From: Lachnospiraceae bacterium
Lineage (GTDB): Bacteria; Bacillota; Clostridia; Lachnospirales; Lachnospiraceae
Reading direction: 5' to 3'
Length of the DNA: 9,018 nucleotides
Assembly (NCBI GenBank): GCA_022798035.1
Contig: JAAWLS010000072.1
Coordinates: 1-9,018 of the forward strand
Below are positions 5,814 through 9,018 of this stretch, one piece after another. The notes below the pieces were generated by a model. It had not been told where the DNA came from, did no database searches, and saw only the letters and a program-made list of their open reading frames with translations. Positions within the stretch are counted from its first letter, which is position 1; every line of letters begins with the position of its first letter. Position numbers and translations under genes: made by a program.

Positions 5814-7346
5814 TTACAACTTTAACCCTTTTTCTTCCAACAGCAGTTTTCCTGCAAGAGCTTTACACTGCAGAGAAAATAATTCCACAATATCTTTTAC
5901 ACTCTCTTCTTTTGCATTACTCTGGCTCATGGCTTTCTGAACCATCTCATTCCACGCCATGCCCTCCAGCCGCTTTGAGAACTGACGTGTGAATTTTTCA
6001 AATTTCTGCTGCAGAAATCTTATATCAGTCTCAGATAACTTCTCTATTTTCCCTGCATCCCTGTCTGCCAGAGCCGCCATCTGATATAGTTCATACACTG
6101 CATCCAGCCTAACCGTCTGCTCATCCGGGTATTCCAAGTCAAATTCTAATTCTTCCCCTTCGCCCTCCTGAATCAGGGAAATGCCAAAATCTTCTTCCAT
6201 CTTTTGCAGCATTCCGCGGGTACGGGCATACCAGGTGTGGCCTTGCACTTTCCGATAACCATTTTCCACCATTTCCATTGCTTCTTCTGGATGGGATAAT
6301 AAATATTTGATTCGTTCCGGAAGCGCATCAATCTCTTTCAAAGAAAAAATCAGCAGTTCCTTATCATTCTCAAAATTTTCTACAATAAATTTACTTTCAT
6401 CTGTCACTGCAACTGCTTTACTCAGCATGGCCGCTGCAATTCGCTCCTGAAAAGCATCCTTAAACCAGGGCATAATGTTCAAAGAAATTTTCGCGTTTGC
6501 CAGGGCTTTTTCTGCCGCGTAAGCTCCGCCTTCATGAATAATGAGATTTTCCTTATGTTCTGCATGAAAATTCTCCCAGCCCTGCCCAAATATATGAATC
6601 TTTAATCCGCTGTCAATCAGAGTGCGAATCACTTTATCCCGATAGTAAAAACGAGCATAAAAATCAACCTTTCCAAACTCATACGTCAGTTCTTCAAAAT
6701 CAGCATCACTTATTTCCTGGCCATATTTTTTCAAAATTCTGTCAAGGCATTCCCACAGCGTGTACTGGGGATTTGCAATGATGTCTTCCAACATATCTTC
6801 CAAAAACTTTGCCAGCGCTCCTCCCGGCTCAAACCTGGAGACAAGTTCTTCCTTTATAGCTTCAGGATTCTGATACGTTCCGGTAAATATAATGTCCAGC
6901 TCCCGCTCTTCATAAGGTATCTGCTCCGAATAGAAACTTCCAGACAAAGGAATGAATTCTGTATGTTTCACCAGCGGGAAAAACCGCTCTATGTAATCGC
7001 AGAAATTCTTGTCACATGTGAATACAACGGTTCTGTCATCTGCCTGATTCAGGCTGTCTCTGATTCCAAAAGGAGGGTCGCATAAATAAATTCCATATAT
7101 GGTCTGCAGCGGCAGATTTTTTGTGATTCCCCAGCTGCAGCACACACCATTCAAATCCAGTACCGCGTCAAACTTATATTTAGAAATCACATGAGCATAT
7201 AACTTTGGCTGGGCCAAAGACCACCCATCTATGATACAGGTATTACAACCCATTTTTCGAATGGCTGAAGCCCATTCTTCTATGTAACGCTCTGAGGAAC
7301 CATATCGCGATACGGTTTTGATTAATAAAATATTTTTTCTTTCCAT
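5814..7346 (-). CDS. CgeB-like GT-B glycosyltransferase with helical C-terminal tail
   Basis: The 510-residue protein has the layout of the CgeB/COG4641 glycosyltransferases. The N-terminal Rossmann half (about 1-145) starts ILLIKTVSRYGSSERYIEEW and includes FDAVLDLNG and IYLCDPP. The second half starts at DIIFTGTYQNPEAI (151-164), continues with LKIHIFGQGW (248-257), and carries the nucleotide-sugar binding region ALANAKISLNIMPWFKDAFQERIAAAMLSKAVAVTDES (281-318), which matches Glyco_trans_1_2. Between the first and second strands of that half there is a helix-rich insertion (about 166-235). After residue 385 an acidic linker leads into a helical tail (about 410-510). The ATG follows AGAAGGA by 8 bases and lies 37 bases after the degenerate rfbF. 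There is no signal peptide or membrane helix, so it should act in the cytoplasm. CgeB-like enzymes are often found beside surface-protein or flagellin glycosylation genes; donor and acceptor here are unknown. Confidence 0.8.
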   Translation of the reverse strand: MERKNILLIKTVSRYGSSERYIEEWASAIRKMGCNTCIIDGWSLAQPKLYAHVISKYKFDAVLDLNGVCCSWGITKNLPLQTIYGIYLCDPPFGIRDSLNQADDRTVVFTCDKNFCDYIERFFPLVKHTEFIPLSGSFYSEQIPYEERELDIIFTGTYQNPEAIKEELVSRFEPGGALAKFLEDMLEDIIANPQYTLWECLDRILKKYGQEISDADFEELTYEFGKVDFYARFYYRDKVIRTLIDSGLKIHIFGQGWENFHAEHKENLIIHEGGAYAAEKALANAKISLNIMPWFKDAFQERIAAAMLSKAVAVTDESKFIVENFENDKELLIFSLKEIDALPERIKYLLSHPEEAMEMVENGYRKVQGHTWYARTRGMLQKMEEDFGISLIQEGEGEELEFDLEYPDEQTVRLDAVYELYQMAALADRDAGKIEKLSETDIRFLQQKFEKFTRQFSKRLEGMAWNEMVQKAMSQSNAKEESVKDIVELFSLQCKALAGKLLLEEKGLKL

Positions 7347-7383
7347 AAATAAAATCCTTCTGAAAAACGGTTTTTCTCTCCCT

Positions 7384-8160
7384 CTAATCTTCCCACACTT
7401 TCCATGGAGCCTTTTCCTTCATCCACAACCCTTCCAGCCATGTTTTATCCCGGATTGTCTCTATTGGCGACCAAAACCCTTCATGCTGATATGTCTGTAC
7501 CGCCTTCTCCCGTGTCAGACATTCCATCAGCGTGGAAACTCCGCCTAAAGCTTCTGGTGCAAAATACTGAAAAGCTTCTGGTTCTAACACCATACTGCAG
7601 GCATTTACCCACGCATCTTTGGCTCTGGTTTTATCCATAACTCCTTCATATTTCCCCTCTTCATTCAAGGCCAATATTTCATTTCGTCCAGTAGGATGTG
7701 CTACTGCAAAAGTGGCAATATCTCCCTGCATTCTGTGCTGTTCCACCATCCCTTGGATATCTATATTTGACAGGCAATCGCCATAGGTTACCAGCACCGT
7801 TTTGTCCTCAATATAATCTTTTGCCATGTACAGTCGTTCAATCACAGAAGAATTACGTCCCGTATCAATTACGGATACCTTCCAATCTTCTGTCTGTTTT
7901 CGGTGAATCTCCACTTCGTTCGTCTGCAAATCCACGGTAATATCAGACTGATAAATGTAGAAATTCATAAAATACTCTTTTATCACTTCCCCTTTATATC
8001 CGGTACAAATAATAAAATCATTATACTCATAATGGGCATATTGCTTCATAATATGCCATAAAATCGGTCTTCCGCCAATTTCTGCCATAGGCTTCGGCAT
8101 TTTTTCATCTTCTTCTATCAATGTGCTTGGCAGGCCGCCTGCCAGAATAATTACCTTCAT
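7384..8160 (-). CDS. Degenerate RfbF-family nucleotidyltransferase paralogue
   Basis: This 258-residue protein is clearly homologous along its whole length to glucose-1-phosphate cytidylyltransferase and to the canonical copy at 2483-3253, with shared MPKPM, GGRPILWHIMKQY, GYKGEVIKEYF, GFWSP and KAPWKVWED. Many invariant positions are changed. The GxGTR loop reads GGLPSTL, so the transfer Arg13 is Thr and Gly11 is Pro. YGDGVSD reads YGDCLSN (Gly129 to Cys, Asp132 to Asn). GRFGAL reads GRNEIL, VNIGF reads VNACS, and the metal-site PMD reads PIE. The frame is otherwise intact, so it is kept as a protein but is probably inactive or altered as a cytidylyltransferase. The start is the ATG at 8160 with GAGGT upstream, 23 bases after the methyltransferase stop; a longer reading to 8262 would only add out-of-family residues overlapping that gene. 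Possible roles are a regulatory or scaffold partner of RfbF, or a different sugar phosphate or nucleotide. Confidence 0.85.
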   Translation of the reverse strand: MKVIILAGGLPSTLIEEDEKMPKPMAEIGGRPILWHIMKQYAHYEYNDFIICTGYKGEVIKEYFMNFYIYQSDITVDLQTNEVEIHRKQTEDWKVSVIDTGRNSSVIERLYMAKDYIEDKTVLVTYGDCLSNIDIQGMVEQHRMQGDIATFAVAHPTGRNEILALNEEGKYEGVMDKTRAKDAWVNACSMVLEPEAFQYFAPEALGGVSTLMECLTREKAVQTYQHEGFWSPIETIRDKTWLEGLWMKEKAPWKVWED

Positions 8161-8183
8161 TTGATTACCTCTATTCACCCAAC

Positions 8184-9018
8184 TTACAAAAGAACAATCG
8201 TATTTTTTGTGTTCATTTTTTCTATCTGCTCTTTGATTTGCTGTCCATTCAGCATAGAACAAACCAATATGGTACAGTTTTTATCTTCCAGATATGCAGG
8301 CGGATAAATCGTATAGCCGTACATTTTCCTTCCCTGCTTAATCTTATTGTTATCTACAAATCCTTTTATATTGCACTCTGATAGATTTGTAGCAGCCAGC
8401 AGACTCATTACATAAGAGCCTGTTCCCCAGATAATCAATTCTTCTCCCTTTTCCTTCAACGTTTCTATTACAGATTTTACCTGTTCTTCCCGTTCCCGCT
8501 GCTTCTGAAAATAGGAACGAACTGCCGTTTCTGTAATTGCATCTTTTTCAGGTATCGCTATCTTATCTGCTTTACGATACACCTGTATTAAGTCTATTCC
8601 CTCATGTTTGTGAGCAATTCGTTTCATGCCATGAAGAGCCATCAGGTAATCCAATGATTCCGCTGAAAAATAATTGATATGTTCCAGATTAAAATGATTT
8701 GGAATGCTAGTCACATCTTCCCCAATCTGCGAATAATCATGTACGCTTATCATAAAAATGCCGTTCTTTTTCAACATTTTTCTGACATTATCTATCCCTT
8801 TTCCCGGAATCAGCAGATGCTCCGCTACTTCAAACAGGAAAATGCAATCATATTTTTCCATCTCTTCCGATGCAGCCTCAGAATAAATACTGGAAACATA
8901 CGACGCTATCCCTTTTTTCTGCAGACGTCCCACACTATCTTCGGAAGGGTCTGACCCTGTGATATGTGAATATCCATGTTGTTTCAAAGCCACCTCAAAC
9001 CGGCCGTTTCCCGCTCCT
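8184..9018 (-). CDS. SAM-dependent methyltransferase, sugar C-methyltransferase-like, 5' end missing
   Basis: The gene enters from the right edge, so its N-terminus is outside. The first visible residues are GAGNGRFEVAL, the SAM-binding motif I (GxGxGxFE), read through to the window end; the GTG at 8993 is an internal valine, not a start. About 277 residues are visible. The methyltransferase core includes HITGSDPSEDS (end of strand 2), YDCIFLFEVAEHL (about 57-68) and KNGIFMISVHD. A second Rossmann-like domain follows a charged helical linker, with IIWGTGSYVMSLLAATN (about 195-211) and GFVDNNKIKQGRKMYGYTIYPP (about 219-240). That C-terminal pattern, GxG then a VDxNxxKQG string, is the Methyltransf_14 style domain found in deoxysugar C-methyltransferases such as TylCIII and NovU, and suggests methylation of a nucleotide-activated keto-sugar. 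The diagnostic zinc-binding N-terminal domain cannot be checked here. It leads directly into the degenerate rfbF copy 23 bases later. Confidence 0.82.
   Translation of the reverse strand, partial: GAGNGRFEVALKQHGYSHITGSDPSEDSVGRLQKKGIASYVSSIYSEAASEEMEKYDCIFLFEVAEHLLIPGKGIDNVRKMLKKNGIFMISVHDYSQIGEDVTSIPNHFNLEHINYFSAESLDYLMALHGMKRIAHKHEGIDLIQVYRKADKIAIPEKDAITETAVRSYFQKQREREEQVKSVIETLKEKGEELIIWGTGSYVMSLLAATNLSECNIKGFVDNNKIKQGRKMYGYTIYPPAYLEDKNCTILVCSMLNGQQIKEQIEKMNTKNTIVLL

Noticed and set aside
8161..8262. Upstream extension of the degenerate rfbF copy by 34 codons
   Set aside because: The added residues overlap the methyltransferase C-terminus and are not part of the family; MKVIILAGG at 8160 with GAGGT upstream is the natural start.
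1..9018. CRISPR array, tRNA or rRNA genes
   Set aside because: I saw no regularly spaced direct repeats and no tRNA- or rRNA-like conserved sequence on either strand.

Overview
The window reads as part of a surface-glycan or protein-glycosylation locus from a low-to-mid G+C Firmicute, probably a gut-type Clostridia (Lachnospiraceae-like). That placement is an inference. It rests on the strong AGGAGG-type ribosome binding sites, the TTG-free but GTG-using starts, the protein flavour, and an AAA-ATPase/PD-(D/E)XK family gene typical of gut anaerobes. Every gene I can support lies on the minus strand, so transcription runs from high to low coordinates.

In transcription order, the upstream block (9018 to 5814) holds four things: the 3' part of a SAM-dependent methyltransferase with a sugar C-methyltransferase-like C-terminal domain; a cytidylyltransferase paralogue of the RfbF family whose signature and metal-site residues are substituted; a 510-residue CgeB-like glycosyltransferase with a helical tail; and then a structured 95-bp intergenic element bounded by a perfect 14-bp inverted repeat. 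The middle block (5692 to 4314) holds an AAA-ATPase/PD-(D/E)XK gene that appears to have lost its central part in frame. A 323-bp non-coding stretch follows, with an 11-bp inverted-repeat element and a small hairpin. This block is unrelated to sugar metabolism, is A+T-rich, and looks like cargo.

The downstream block (4313 to 1) is a tightly packed operon. CDP-glucose 4,6-dehydratase (RfbG), a canonical glucose-1-phosphate cytidylyltransferase (RfbF) and the PLP/[2Fe-2S] 3-dehydratase (RfbH) together make the CDP-3,6-dideoxyhexose precursor. A small all-helical protein of unknown function follows, then a NeuD/PglD-type sugar O/N-acyltransferase. At the window edge lie the first 19 codons of a NeuB-family nonulosonic acid synthase.

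Taken together, the locus joins two unusual sugar routes, CDP-dideoxyhexose and sialic/legionaminic/pseudaminic-type acid, with a glycosyltransferase and a methyltransferase. No reductase partner for RfbH (E3), no dideoxyhexose-finishing reductase or epimerase, and no CMP-nonulosonate synthetase is visible here; these would have to lie outside. The most unusual items are the degenerate second RfbF, the internally deleted AAA-ATPase, and the two folded intergenic elements that bracket it.
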